DNA of 64,000 nucleotides from Methanococcoides alaskense (GCF_031454185.1 NZ_JAVDQI010000001.1:310001-374000), one strand, 5' to 3'. Counted from the first letter of the stretch, positions 36,449-46,757 are shown. The notes: generated by a model from the letters alone, not told the origin. A program made the numbers and translations.

Positions 36449-38241
36449 AAACTCAAAAATATACAGTAAACCCACAGTCAATTGAGGCAGTATTGAGCTG
36501 GGTAAAGTCTGGTGAGATAGCAATACCTGAGATTCAGAGACCCTTTGTATGGAATTCTACACAGGTCAGAGACCTTATGGATTCATTGTATCAGGGTTAT
36601 CCGATTGGTTATCTCATTGCATGGAGAAATCCAAATGTTAAACTTAAGGATGGAACCGTTTCCGAAGGAAAGAAAATTCTGATTGATGGTCAACAGAGAG
36701 TGATGGCTCTAAATGCTGCCATTCTGGGCAATTATATTATCGATAGTAATTACAAAAAAACAAAGATAAGGATAGCTTTCCATCCTATTAAAGAACGATT
36801 TGAGGTTCTAAATTCTGCAATTGAGAAAGACAATTCTTGGATTCATGATATATCTCCACTTATCAATAAAGAAGTGGGATTAATTCGGTTTTTCAAAGAT
36901 TATTGTGAGAAAAATCCAGATGTTGATGAAATACATGTTGAAAATACCCTTGAAAATCTGAAGAATATTACCAACAAACAACTCGGTCTGATAGAATTGG
37001 ATTCTGACCTTGACATTGAAACAGTAACTGAGGTTTTCATAAGGATAAACTCCAAGGGAGTAACTTTAAGTCAGGCTGATTTTGCAATGTCAAAGATAGC
37101 TGCAAATGAAGATTATAATGGTTCCACTATCAGAAAAGCTATCGACTACTTTTGCCATATGGCTGTAGCACCGGAATTTTATGAACAGATAAGAGATGTT
37201 GATACGGAGTTCTCTTCAACAGAATACTTCCGAAAAATGTCCTGGTTGAAGAATGAGAATGATGACCTTTACGACCCAAGGTACACAGATATGCTAAGGG
37301 TAGTTTTCACATCGGAATTTGAAAGAGGAAGACTTTCTGACCTAGTAGGTTTGCTTTCAGGAAGGAATTTCGAAACCAGAACCTATGAAGAAGAGATTGC
37401 AAAACAGTCATTTGAGACACTGGAACAGGGTATTTACAAGTTTATGAACGAACATAGTTTCCAGAGATTCCTGATGATAATAAGGTCGGCAGGATTTATT
37501 TCTTCCAAACTTATCCGTTCACAGAATTCCCTAAACTTTGCCTACATAGTTTACTTAAAATTAAAATCAATGGGTTACAAACCAGCTGACATCGGGAAAT
37601 ATGTACGTAGATGGTTTGTACTTTCAGTTCTCACCGGAAGATACTCCAGTTCTCCTGAATCTGAATTTGACCGAGATATCAAAAACATCGCTACCAAGGA
37701 CTTTGGAGAATATCTGAGGAGCGTTGAACAGGCAGAACTTTCAGACACCTTCTTTGATGTCGGACTGATACAGAATCTGGACTCCTCAGTTTCAAGCAGC
37801 CCTTATTTCAACGTATATCTTGCATCACAGGTAAAGAACAAAGACCAGGGTTTTCTGTCAAAAGACATCACTGTAGACGATTTAATCAGTCATCATGGAG
37901 ATATCCACCATATATTTCCAAGAGAATATCTGAAGAAAAACGGTCTCAAAAGAGGACGCTACAATCAGATTGCCAACTATGTTTACATGCAGAGTGAAAT
38001 CAATATACAGGTTGGTAGCAAAGCTCCAGACATATATTTCAATGAATTGAAAGAGCAATGTGCTACAGGAAATGCAAAGTATGGTGCAATCTGTGATGAA
38101 AACGTTTTCCATGAGAACCTGAAGATGAACTGTATTCCTGAAGATGTATTCTCAATGGACATCAAAGATTATGATGAGTTCTTGATAAAAAGAAGAGAAT
38201 TGATTGCAAAAAAGATTAAAGAGTATTACTACTCTCTATAA
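36445..38241 (+). CDS. DUF262 (GmrS/ParB-like) plus HNH nuclease protein, GmrSD-type
   Basis: This 598-aa protein has the DUF262 motifs IAIPEIQRPFVWNSTQVRDL at about 25-45, ILIDGQQRVMAL at 78-89 and EVFIRINSKGVTLSQADFA near 195. A C-terminal HNH-like region has DIHHIFPREYLKKNG near 485 and NQIANYVYM. This is the layout of single-chain GmrSD/type IV enzymes, which use nucleotide hydrolysis to cut modified DNA. The start overlaps the hsdS stop by four bases (ATGA), so it is a true operon member lying between hsdS and hsdR, where an anti-phage accessory gene would be co-expressed with the type I system. Confidence 0.88.
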   Translation: MKTQKYTVNPQSIEAVLSWVKSGEIAIPEIQRPFVWNSTQVRDLMDSLYQGYPIGYLIAWRNPNVKLKDGTVSEGKKILIDGQQRVMALNAAILGNYIIDSNYKKTKIRIAFHPIKERFEVLNSAIEKDNSWIHDISPLINKEVGLIRFFKDYCEKNPDVDEIHVENTLENLKNITNKQLGLIELDSDLDIETVTEVFIRINSKGVTLSQADFAMSKIAANEDYNGSTIRKAIDYFCHMAVAPEFYEQIRDVDTEFSSTEYFRKMSWLKNENDDLYDPRYTDMLRVVFTSEFERGRLSDLVGLLSGRNFETRTYEEEIAKQSFETLEQGIYKFMNEHSFQRFLMIIRSAGFISSKLIRSQNSLNFAYIVYLKLKSMGYKPADIGKYVRRWFVLSVLTGRYSSSPESEFDRDIKNIATKDFGEYLRSVEQAELSDTFFDVGLIQNLDSSVSSSPYFNVYLASQVKNKDQGFLSKDITVDDLISHHGDIHHIFPREYLKKNGLKRGRYNQIANYVYMQSEINIQVGSKAPDIYFNELKEQCATGNAKYGAICDENVFHENLKMNCIPEDVFSMDIKDYDEFLIKRRELIAKKIKEYYYSL

Positions 38242-38285
38242 CATCATAATTTGTCAATAATTCCTCATGTATGGAGTATTTATTA

Positions 38286-41279
38286 ATGACTTCAACTCAG
38301 ATTCACACAGAAAAAGCCTTTGAAGAAGCTATTGAAAGCCACCTCCTTGAAGAAGGCGGGTACAAACAAGGGAACCCTGCTAATTATGACAAGGAACTTG
38401 CATTGGATAAGGGTGTGATGTTATCGTTCCTGAAGGAAAGCCAACCAGATAAATGGGATAAGTCAGTTTCCATACATGGAGGAATCGTTGAGACTAAGGT
38501 TCTGAAAAGGCTCCAGAATGAACTTGACAACAAGGGGATGTTGGATGTACTTCGCAATGGGTTCACAGACATGGGTGTCCATTATGACACTGTGTTCTTC
38601 AAGCCCGTGAGCGGTCTTAATCCTGAAACCCAGAAGCTGTATAGGATGAACAATCTAACTGTCACCAGACAGGTTCATTATAGTCTTAAAAGCGAGAAAT
38701 CCATTGACATGCTGTTAAGCATCAATGGGTTGCCTGTAGCTACTGTGGAATTGAAGAATCAGTTCACAGGACAGAACGTGGATAATGCCAAAAAGCAGTT
38801 CATGTTCGACAGAGAACCGAACGAGCTTCTGTTCAAGTTCAAGAAGAGGGCTCTTGTACACTTTGCAGTTGATACCGATGAAGCGTACATGACCACAAAA
38901 TTGACCGGTAAAACCACACGATACCTTCCATTCAATCGTGGATGTGATGGAGGAGAAGGTAATCCGGTCAATCCTCACGGTTACAGAACATCATATCTCT
39001 GGGAACAAGTGTGGGAGAAAGATAGTTGGCTTGATATCATCGGTCGGTTCCTGCACTTGCAGGTTGAAAAATATGAGATGGACGGAAAACTTCTCAAAAA
39101 GGAATCCATGATTTTCCCACGGTTCCACCAGCTCGATGTGGTACGCAAACTTTCAGCAGACACACACAAGAACGGTTCAGGCAAGAACTATCTCATAGAG
39201 CACTCCGCAGGCAGTGGGAAAAGCAATTCAATCGCATGGCTTGCCTACCATCTATCGTGCCTCTATGACAACGATGACAACAGGGTATTCGATTCAGTAG
39301 TAGTCATCACCGACCGTAGGGTGCTTGACAAACAGCTTCAGGATACTATTTTCCAGTTCGAACATACACAAGGCGTTGTCCAGAAGATTGACAAGGATTC
39401 AAAGCAACTGGCATCCGCTCTCAATTCCGGTACAAACATCATCATTACTACATTGCAGAAATTCCCATTCATCATCGACAAAGTGGAAGATATGCCTGCA
39501 AGGAAGTATGCCGTAATCGTTGATGAAGCTCACAGTTCTCAGGGTGGCAAATCCTCGGAAAAGATGAAGGTAATACTTGCAGCTACCGACATGGATACTA
39601 TTTCTAAAGAGGGTGGGGAAGAAGATGACGATGCTGAAGACCAGATGCGAAAGGTGATGGCATCTAGGGGACAACAGAAAAACCTGAGCTTCTATGCCTT
39701 TACAGCAACCCCTAAATCCAAAACTCTCGATGTTTTTGGAACAGAGGATGAATCCGGTCAGAAAAAGCCATTCCATCTCTACTCTATGCGACAGGCAATC
39801 GAAGAAGGGTTCATCATGGACGTTCTCAAGAACTATGTCACCTATAAGACATTCTTCGAGCTCTCTAAGACTATTGAGGACGACCCCTCTCTTAACAAGA
39901 AGAAGGCAAAACGAGCAGCTGCAAGGTTTGTATCACTTCATCCTTACAACATTGCCCAGAAAACAGAGGTCATGATAGAACACTTCCGCCAGGTCACCAT
40001 GAAAAAGATTGGTGGGCAGGCAAAAGCGATGGTCGTTACATCTTCACGCCCACACGTTGTTAAGTACAAACAAGAATTCGACCGCTACATCAAAGAAAAA
40101 GGTTACTCCGATATCAAAGCACTCGTTGCATTTTCAGGAACAGTGACTGACGAATATAGCAACTCATTTACAGAACCTGAAATGAACGGATTCAGTGAAA
40201 AAGAACTGCCTGAGAAGTTCAATACTGAAGAATATCGTTTGCTTCTTGTAGCTGAGAAGTATCAGACCGGATTCGACCAGCCTCTTCTTCACACAATGTA
40301 TGTTGACAAGGCACTCTCTGGTGTCAAAGCCGTACAGACCCTTTCCCGACTGAACAGAACTCATGCAGGTAAGGAAGACACTTTCATTCTCGATTTCGTA
40401 AATGACAAAGATGATATCCTGTTGTCATTCCAGCCTTACTACCAGCAAACGAGTCTTAGCGAAAGCACAAACCCAAACCTTCTCTACGACCTTAAGGGTA
40501 GACTGGAATCTGCACAGGTATTCTGGCAGACCGAGGTCAACAATTTCTGCAATGTTTTCTTCCGCTCAGAGAACAGACATACTCAGAAGGACAATGCACA
40601 GCTTAATGCTTACATAGACCCTGCCGTTGAACGTTACAGGGGAATTGCACCCGAAGAAGAACAGGAAGACTTCAGGCACACACTCACATCCTTCGTCAGA
40701 CTCTATTCGTTCCTGTCACAGATAATGCCATTCCAGGATATGGAACTGGAAAAACTCTATGCATATGGTCGCATGCTCCTGAAGAAGTTGCCACGAACAG
40801 ATAATTCCAAAATGCTGAAGCTTGACGATGAAGTAGCATTGGAGTATTACCGCTTGCAGAAGATAAACGAAGGTTCAATCAGTCTCCAGCCCGAAAATGG
40901 AGTACTTGACCCTACTTCTGAAGCAGGTATGAGGAAAGAAAAGGAAGAGCTAGCTCATCTTTCCGAAATCATAAAAGTGCTCAACGACCGCTTCGGAACA
41001 GATTTCACTGATGCAGACCGCCTTTTCTTTGAACAGATAGAAGCAGACCTTGTAGCAAATGAAGGTCTTTCAAAGCAGGCAAGGAACAATACCGTAGACA
41101 ATTTCAAATTTGGGTTTGAGGACGTTTTCACAGATGTTCTGATTGGTCGTATGGAACAAAATGGGGACATCTTTGCGAAGATAATGGATGATACTGACTT
41201 TGCGAGTAAGGTGAAAGAGATACTCATTCGGAGCGTCTACAAGAAGCTGAATGAAGAAGTCGTGGCTTTGTCTTCATGA
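38286..41279 (+). CDS. hsdR: Type I restriction endonuclease subunit (HsdR)
   Basis: About 997 aa from the ATG MTSTQIHTEKAFEEAIE at 38286, with GGAG at 38273-38276. The N-terminal nuclease domain has the PD-(D/E)xK core LPVATVELKNQFTGQ. The motor has Walker A HSAGSGKSNSIAW near 305, DEAHSSQGGK near 415, ATPKSKTLDVFG (motif III) and SRLNRTHAGKEDTFILDF (motif VI). The C-terminal helical domain binds HsdM. All motifs look intact, so the system is probably active. Confidence 0.96.
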   Translation: MTSTQIHTEKAFEEAIESHLLEEGGYKQGNPANYDKELALDKGVMLSFLKESQPDKWDKSVSIHGGIVETKVLKRLQNELDNKGMLDVLRNGFTDMGVHYDTVFFKPVSGLNPETQKLYRMNNLTVTRQVHYSLKSEKSIDMLLSINGLPVATVELKNQFTGQNVDNAKKQFMFDREPNELLFKFKKRALVHFAVDTDEAYMTTKLTGKTTRYLPFNRGCDGGEGNPVNPHGYRTSYLWEQVWEKDSWLDIIGRFLHLQVEKYEMDGKLLKKESMIFPRFHQLDVVRKLSADTHKNGSGKNYLIEHSAGSGKSNSIAWLAYHLSCLYDNDDNRVFDSVVVITDRRVLDKQLQDTIFQFEHTQGVVQKIDKDSKQLASALNSGTNIIITTLQKFPFIIDKVEDMPARKYAVIVDEAHSSQGGKSSEKMKVILAATDMDTISKEGGEEDDDAEDQMRKVMASRGQQKNLSFYAFTATPKSKTLDVFGTEDESGQKKPFHLYSMRQAIEEGFIMDVLKNYVTYKTFFELSKTIEDDPSLNKKKAKRAAARFVSLHPYNIAQKTEVMIEHFRQVTMKKIGGQAKAMVVTSSRPHVVKYKQEFDRYIKEKGYSDIKALVAFSGTVTDEYSNSFTEPEMNGFSEKELPEKFNTEEYRLLLVAEKYQTGFDQPLLHTMYVDKALSGVKAVQTLSRLNRTHAGKEDTFILDFVNDKDDILLSFQPYYQQTSLSESTNPNLLYDLKGRLESAQVFWQTEVNNFCNVFFRSENRHTQKDNAQLNAYIDPAVERYRGIAPEEEQEDFRHTLTSFVRLYSFLSQIMPFQDMELEKLYAYGRMLLKKLPRTDNSKMLKLDDEVALEYYRLQKINEGSISLQPENGVLDPTSEAGMRKEKEELAHLSEIIKVLNDRFGTDFTDADRLFFEQIEADLVANEGLSKQARNNTVDNFKFGFEDVFTDVLIGRMEQNGDIFAKIMDDTDFASKVKEILIRSVYKKLNEEVVALSS

Positions 41280-41324
41280 AAGTAGAACTGGAAGCGATAT
41301 CGACTAAGTGGGAGAGTGAGTATT

Positions 41325-41783
41325 TTGACTAAATGTCCACATTGTGGGGATACAACAATAACAGGAACGACATCGGAATTGGGACATTTCTGTCGGAAAT
41401 GTGGTTGCTATGTATTCTTTTTTAGAAAAGCGGATTATGTGATAAAAGAATCGATATTCACGGAAATCAAACCTATATATAATTGCAAATATTGCAGTTT
41501 TTTATCGTATTCAAAAGAAGAATTTGAATCTCACTTAGATGCTGTTCATCCTATCACATACCAATGCCTTTTTTGTGACAAGTTAGAAATTAAAAATAAA
41601 TCCGAAAGTATTAGTCACATAATAAAAGAACATCCTTTTGAAATTAAAAAAAGAAATGATGGAATTATTCCTTCACCAGTAATTTTAGAGCGATATCTGA
41701 CAAAAACATGGGAATGTGTTGAGTGCGGTGAAACATTTGATTTTGAAGTGGGTTATAAAAATCATCTTCGTGAGATATGCTGA
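41325..41783 (+). CDS. Zinc-ribbon plus C2H2-finger protein 1
   Basis: About 152 aa from the TTG at 41325, supported by GGAGAG at 41311-41316. An N-terminal zinc ribbon, TKCPHCGDTTI then GHFCRKCGCYV, is followed by C2H2-like fingers: CKYCSFLSYSKEEFESHLDAVH, YQCLFCDKLE...HIIKEH, and a last one, WECVECGETFDFEVGYKNHL, which lacks the final His. Protein 2 next door and the 48037 protein share this design. It follows hsdR by 45 bases, so it may belong to the hsd transcript. It may bind nucleic acid. Confidence 0.75.
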   Translation: MTKCPHCGDTTITGTTSELGHFCRKCGCYVFFFRKADYVIKESIFTEIKPIYNCKYCSFLSYSKEEFESHLDAVHPITYQCLFCDKLEIKNKSESISHIIKEHPFEIKKRNDGIIPSPVILERYLTKTWECVECGETFDFEVGYKNHLREIC

Positions 41784-41825
41784 CTGGAATTTAGTCATGA
41801 AAACGTAATAATTAGAGGATAAACA

Positions 41826-42461
41826 ATGGCATTATGCAGACGCTGTGGGGAGCCAACAAGCTCGAATTCGGGAGCAGGACATTACTGTATGAATTGTTGC
41901 TGTTATGTAGATGTTAAACCTGAAGAAAAGCCATATTCAACAATCGAGCTGAAAGTTGGAACAAAAGACAATCCCGATACACGCTATAAGCCTATTGAAG
42001 GAACAACATCATCCCTATTCAACCGCTGCAAACATTGTAATCAGTTATTTCCGAGTGAAATTTCACTTAAAGAGCATGTGAAAGACAAACACACAAGTAA
42101 AAAAGTTATAAAATACAGCCCAAACTCTAAATTTGACAATATTTGCGGTTTTTGTGATTTGGAATTTACTGATAATAAGAGTTTTCATGACCATATTCTA
42201 AAAATGCACAATTCAAGAAAGTATAGGTGTGCACTTTGTGAAAAAATAGGAAACAATATGGAGGAGGTTGCTGCTCACCTTCGAAAAAAACATTCCATAT
42301 ATATTGAACTCGGGCGTTCAAAGAAAAAAAAGACATATATAATTAAGGGTTATGAATATATGCATTCGATATGGGTTTGTAAATAGTGTAACGAATCGTT
42401 TAGGTCAGTGGCAGGATATAACTATCATTGTAAAGTCCATAAAATGAAAAAAGCAAAATGA
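41826..42461 (+). CDS. Zinc-ribbon plus C2H2-finger protein 2, with in-frame UAG (possible pyrrolysine)
   Basis: The frame from ATG 41826 reaches a TAG at 42384-42386 and then runs 24 more codons to a TGA at 42459-42461. Before the TAG: a zinc ribbon (LCRRCGEPTSS, HYCMNCCCYV), then fingers CKHCNQLFPSEISLKEHVKDKH, CGFCDLEFTDNKSFHDHILKMH and CALCEK...HLRKKH. Around the TAG the sequence is SIWVCK-UAG-CNESFRSVAGYNYH with a closing CKVH. The UAG falls between the two zinc Cys, at the site where protein 1 has Glu (WECVECGETF). Only readthrough gives a complete last finger. With it the protein is 211 aa, without it 186 aa. Confidence 0.75.
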
Positions 42462-42623
42462 TTTTCACCATCTCAGCATATAGTGGGCGTTCGAAGTATT
42501 CCATCTCCTATCAAACATTTCTGATTAATTTTATTGTGATTTTTGTTTATGCACCAATAAATTTTCGATAATATCTTATAACATGTGCATACTTCATCAA
42601 TAAAGTAGAAGGTGTACTATATT

Positions 42624-44714
42624 ATGTTCAATCCAGACAAACCAATTACGTCCATTGATGATGATGCTCTTGGAAGGAAAGGTGTTGCTAAGGAATTGGG
42701 TGATGCATTATTAGCAGATTCGAATAAAGAAAGTCATGTAATCGGCATTTATGGAAAATGGGGTTATGGAAAAACATCATTTATTAATATGGTTTTAGAG
42801 CATGTTGAAAATGAATCAACAAATTTTGATAAAAACAAAAGTCCAATTATCATAAACTTCAACCCATGGAATTTTTCAAATCAAAATCAACTGATAAGCC
42901 AGTTTTTTAATCAATTATCTAACGACTTTTGTAGAGAAGACAATAGTGAATGGTTAAAAAATAGTGGAAAAATGTTCAAAACGTATTCAAAAGCAATTTT
43001 GCCATTATCTATAGTACCACAGTTTCTTCCATTTGTGATTAGCACTTCAGTCGCATCAGGTCTTGTTGGCAAACTTGCTGAAATTGTTGGTCATCACAAT
43101 AAAAGTATAGAAGAAATTAAAAATGAAATTTGTGAAAATCAGATTAAATACGATGGACGCATAATTATTGTGATAGATGACATTGACCGTTTGAATGAAA
43201 TTGAAATCAAACAAATATTTCAACTTGTTAAATCTATAGCTGATTTCCCAAATACAACATATGTTCTAACTTTTGATAGAGAAGTTGTTTCAAAAGCTTT
43301 AGAAACTGAACAATGTGGAAACGGGAATCAATATTTGGAAAAGATAGTTCAAATTCCTTTTGAATTGCCAGAAATTTCAAGGTCAGAATTAATTTCCTTA
43401 TTAGACACTCAAATTTCAAAAATCATTGTTAGAAATCCACACGACGACTTTTATGAAAAAGCTTACATCGAGATGCTTAATCGTGGAGTTTATCATTTTT
43501 TTAATAACATTAGGGACATAAACAGGTACATTAATGTTGCAAATTTCAACTATGAGGTATTAAAAGAAGAAGTCAATGTTATCGATTTCATTGGAATAAC
43601 AGCAATTCAAGTATTTTTACCAGAATTATATCAAGAAATAAAATCCAACCGTCATGTCTTTTTAAGTACTGAAGTTTCTAGCAATTCACAAAATGATAAT
43701 GACAAAGCAATTTGTGTGGAAATTCTCAATAGGTACGATATCAAACGTAGAAACATTTTGCAGAATTTCTTAACTATGTTATTTCCAAAACTTAGCTCTT
43801 TTTATGGAAATACCACCCATAGCTCTGAAGCTTATGTATTATGGAGAAAAAATCGTCGCATATGCAGTGAATATTTTTTTAATGTCTATTTCAGATTTGC
43901 TGTTTCAGAAACAAAAATCTCTCAAGCAGAAATGAAAATTCTTCTTAGCAAAGGAAACGATGTTGTGACAATATTGGAATCAATTCAAAATATTATCAAG
44001 GATGGAAAAGGTTCAGACTTTCTTATTAGTTTACTTGATAAAACCGATATAATTCCAGTCGAAGATATCGAATCGTTTGTTACAGCCATTTTTGTTGTTG
44101 GCGATTCACTTGAGGAAACGTCTACAAATTCTTTTTATATTCAAGAGATAATTTATTCTTTGCTCAAAAAAATTGAATCTCGAAAAGAAAGATATAATAT
44201 CCTTAAAAAGAGTACCAATTATGCGAATAATAGTCTCTATATTGTTGCAAAAGAAATAGCTTCGCTTGAAAATGATGAAAATGAATTCATAAGTTATGAA
44301 GACCTTGATGAACTGAAGCAATTGATATGTAATAGATTTAGTGCATGTCTAAAAGAGGGAAAATTAATACATTCACCTCATTTCTACCCCATACTACAAT
44401 TTATGGGTAAATGGCGTGCTAAAGATGAACTTGAGAATTACACGAAATTGATAGCTTTAGATGATGACGCATTATTACTGTTAATAACTAATGTTATGGA
44501 ACATCATGCAATACAGCCTATCGATTTTACGCAAAAAAATTGGGCTAATTGGGTTCAACTTGTTATTAGTTTGAATCAACTTATTGAAGTGAGTTATATA
44601 AAAGAGAGACTTATCGAGATTAAAGAATCAGTAAATTATGTTGATTTAAATGAAAATATGAAAGTTGCTCTTGAAGCTTTTTTGAATGGAATTGAATTAG
44701 CAGAAGGGAATTGA
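42624..44714 (+). CDS. KAP-family P-loop NTPase
   Basis: About 696 aa from ATG 42624 behind GAAGGTG. Walker A is IGIYGKWGYGKTSFI at about 40-54, and Walker B is RIIIVIDDIDRLNEIEI near 185. A hydrophobic stretch (ILPLSIVPQFLPFVIST) inserted at about 125-145 is the membrane segment typical of KAP NTPases. The C-terminal half is helical without a recognised effector. KAP ATPases are STAND-related, often plasmid- or island-borne and linked to phage exclusion. AT-rich codon use matches the island. Confidence 0.88.
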   Translation: MFNPDKPITSIDDDALGRKGVAKELGDALLADSNKESHVIGIYGKWGYGKTSFINMVLEHVENESTNFDKNKSPIIINFNPWNFSNQNQLISQFFNQLSNDFCREDNSEWLKNSGKMFKTYSKAILPLSIVPQFLPFVISTSVASGLVGKLAEIVGHHNKSIEEIKNEICENQIKYDGRIIIVIDDIDRLNEIEIKQIFQLVKSIADFPNTTYVLTFDREVVSKALETEQCGNGNQYLEKIVQIPFELPEISRSELISLLDTQISKIIVRNPHDDFYEKAYIEMLNRGVYHFFNNIRDINRYINVANFNYEVLKEEVNVIDFIGITAIQVFLPELYQEIKSNRHVFLSTEVSSNSQNDNDKAICVEILNRYDIKRRNILQNFLTMLFPKLSSFYGNTTHSSEAYVLWRKNRRICSEYFFNVYFRFAVSETKISQAEMKILLSKGNDVVTILESIQNIIKDGKGSDFLISLLDKTDIIPVEDIESFVTAIFVVGDSLEETSTNSFYIQEIIYSLLKKIESRKERYNILKKSTNYANNSLYIVAKEIASLENDENEFISYEDLDELKQLICNRFSACLKEGKLIHSPHFYPILQFMGKWRAKDELENYTKLIALDDDALLLLITNVMEHHAIQPIDFTQKNWANWVQLVISLNQLIEVSYIKERLIEIKESVNYVDLNENMKVALEAFLNGIELAEGN

Positions 44715-44722
44715 AAATTATT

Positions 44723-45355
44723 TCAACTTCCCACACCCTTAACCTTCTCCACCCTGCTCCGTTCTTCCCAAATATCCCTGTACTTATACAACGTACTGGC
44801 TGGAATATTCAAAACCCTTGAAATCTCAGCCCAGGTCAACCCTTTCTTCCGGTATTTCATAACCTCTTTCTTATCGGGTTCTTTGGTAGGTCTACCCCAT
44901 TTATCATTCTCTTTCTTATACCGCTCGATACCGACCTTGATACGTTCCTGTAGAATCCTCTTCTCATTCTCAGCCACCCATCCAAACAATGATGTCAGCA
45001 GCCTCCTGTAATGAGCATCCTCAATGGTAGACCACGATTCGCTTGGACTCAATGAAACGACCCTGACACCTTTATCTTCAAACTCCATCACCAAATTCAA
45101 GGTGTCAATGAATGTTCTACCCAACCTTGAGATTTCAAAAAGATAGATGGTATCGATATTGTTTGATTCAATGCATTTCAGTAATTGCTTGAACCCTGGT
45201 CTTTTGTCGGCAGGGACACTTCCACTGACACCCTCATCGAAAAATATCTGTTCAGCAATTATACCCTTGTTTTTCAATTGCAAAATCTGGGTTTCGATGT
45301 TCTGGTCTTTGGTGCTAGTCCTAGCATATCCAACTGCGTTTTTCAATTCTTCCAT
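44723..45355 (-). CDS. Serine recombinase (resolvase/invertase family)
   Basis: This 210-aa protein has the resolvase catalytic Ser in AVGYARTSTKDQNIETQ (Ser14), the conserved IYLFEISRLGRTF with its active-site Arg residues, and the long E-helix. A C-terminal helix-turn-helix (GLTWAEISRVLNIPASTLYKY) binds DNA. It is of small resolvase size, so it may resolve or invert DNA in the island or belong to a lost transposon. It is convergent with the KAP gene, eight bases apart. I see no obvious res site. Confidence 0.92.
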   Translation of the reverse strand: MEELKNAVGYARTSTKDQNIETQILQLKNKGIIAEQIFFDEGVSGSVPADKRPGFKQLLKCIESNNIDTIYLFEISRLGRTFIDTLNLVMEFEDKGVRVVSLSPSESWSTIEDAHYRRLLTSLFGWVAENEKRILQERIKVGIERYKKENDKWGRPTKEPDKKEVMKYRKKGLTWAEISRVLNIPASTLYKYRDIWEERSRVEKVKGVGS

Positions 45356-45599
45356 AAAATATGTTATATGTTACACAGTATATATATCTTTACTAGTTGT
45401 ATAATATGTAACGAAATACACCTGTATTGTGTGATTAGGAATTTTAATATTCTTGAATATCTGTTTTTTTGATGAGAATGCAATTCAGCTACTATATATA
45501 ATAAAAACGTGTGCAAAAACTATATATTATTATATCAAATTTGTTATATAGCTTTAAACTGTTGAACAATTGAATTAATAATTATGAGAGGTTATTTTT

Positions 45600-46757
45600 G
45601 TGAAAAGAGTGCATATACCAATTATCATTGGAATCACGTTATTTTTAATATTATATGTGTTTATTGTTCCTTGTTATGCCGCAAGTGGTTTTGATACTAA
45701 CAATTCTTTTTCAGATATTATTTTACTATTATTTTTAATAATTGTTGCTGGGGTAAGTCTTCTAGTATTTATATATAAATCCATGGATAAAAAATCTTCA
45801 TACTTAGTAACAGATGAAGTTGAAAATATTCAAAATGCTGAACCCACATTCAAATCAATTGAAAATAATAGAAATGTTAAAAATAAACTCAAGCCTTTTG
45901 TGAGGAGTGATGCTAATGAAATTCAGAATGAAAATGAATCTATAAACATTGCAACAAAATCGGCTTTCCATTACAAGGGTGCCACAATAATCTATAAGGT
46001 CAAAACAGAGAACAATACACCAGAACCAATTGCAGATTTACAGATATCACTCTTCGTTCCAGATGTATTCCTATTAGAGAATAAACAAAAAACCATTTCA
46101 ATGTTGGAAGCAAACGAAAGCAAAACGGTAACGTTTGAAATTCGTCCAACCGGTGAATGTGGGGATTGTCATGTTTCAGGTAAGGTAAATTACTACGATT
46201 ATTCAATGAAAAAGCGTAATGAGATTGACCTTGAAACAAAATCCCTTAGCATTGTCTGTCCATTACTTCATTCAAAATCAATTGCAGAAACAGAATGGCG
46301 TAGTTCTTTAACCAATTTTGCTAAAGCTGAAGAGACCACCAAAGAGATTGATATACCTGCATCCACACTCTTTGATGTCACATCTGATGTGTTACAGGAT
46401 ATGAATCTCTTTATGCTTGAACCAAAAGTGAATGATTCTGCCAACCTCTATCGGGTGGTAGCTAAGTTCTACGGTGAAGGTGTGAAAGAACTTCGCTATG
46501 CAGCACAGATTGAGGTCGTTGGTGGTTCAAAGAAGTCCAAGCTCATACTGAAGGCATGGGCAGAAGCTGAAGAAGCTCTCACGGGCTTCTATCACGGTAT
46601 TCTTGATGAAATCGAGAAAAGGATTCATGTGAAAGGACTTATTGATAGCAATATTGTCTACAACTATCATTATGGGGATACTATTGGAACACAGATTACT
46701 GATTCACTTGTACAGCGTTCGAATATTGGAAATCCAACACCCGATTATGAAGAATGA
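45600..46757 (+). CDS. Membrane protein with archaeal beta-domain and C-terminal alpha/beta domain, unknown
   Basis: This 385-aa protein starts at the GTG at 45600, with GAGAGG upstream. An N-terminal membrane helix/signal (IPIIIGITLFLILYVFIVP) and a second helix (DIILLLFLIIVAGVSLLVFI) anchor it. Residues 120-220 form a CARDB-like beta domain with FEIRPTGECGDCHVSGKV. Residues 230-385 (RYAAQIEVVGGSKKSKLIL, FYHGILDEIEKRIHVKG) look like a conserved methanogen cytoplasmic domain. Function unknown. The codon use of the second half is closer to the chromosome than that of the first. Confidence 0.72.
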   Translation: MKRVHIPIIIGITLFLILYVFIVPCYAASGFDTNNSFSDIILLLFLIIVAGVSLLVFIYKSMDKKSSYLVTDEVENIQNAEPTFKSIENNRNVKNKLKPFVRSDANEIQNENESINIATKSAFHYKGATIIYKVKTENNTPEPIADLQISLFVPDVFLLENKQKTISMLEANESKTVTFEIRPTGECGDCHVSGKVNYYDYSMKKRNEIDLETKSLSIVCPLLHSKSIAETEWRSSLTNFAKAEETTKEIDIPASTLFDVTSDVLQDMNLFMLEPKVNDSANLYRVVAKFYGEGVKELRYAAQIEVVGGSKKSKLILKAWAEAEEALTGFYHGILDEIEKRIHVKGLIDSNIVYNYHYGDTIGTQITDSLVQRSNIGNPTPDYEE

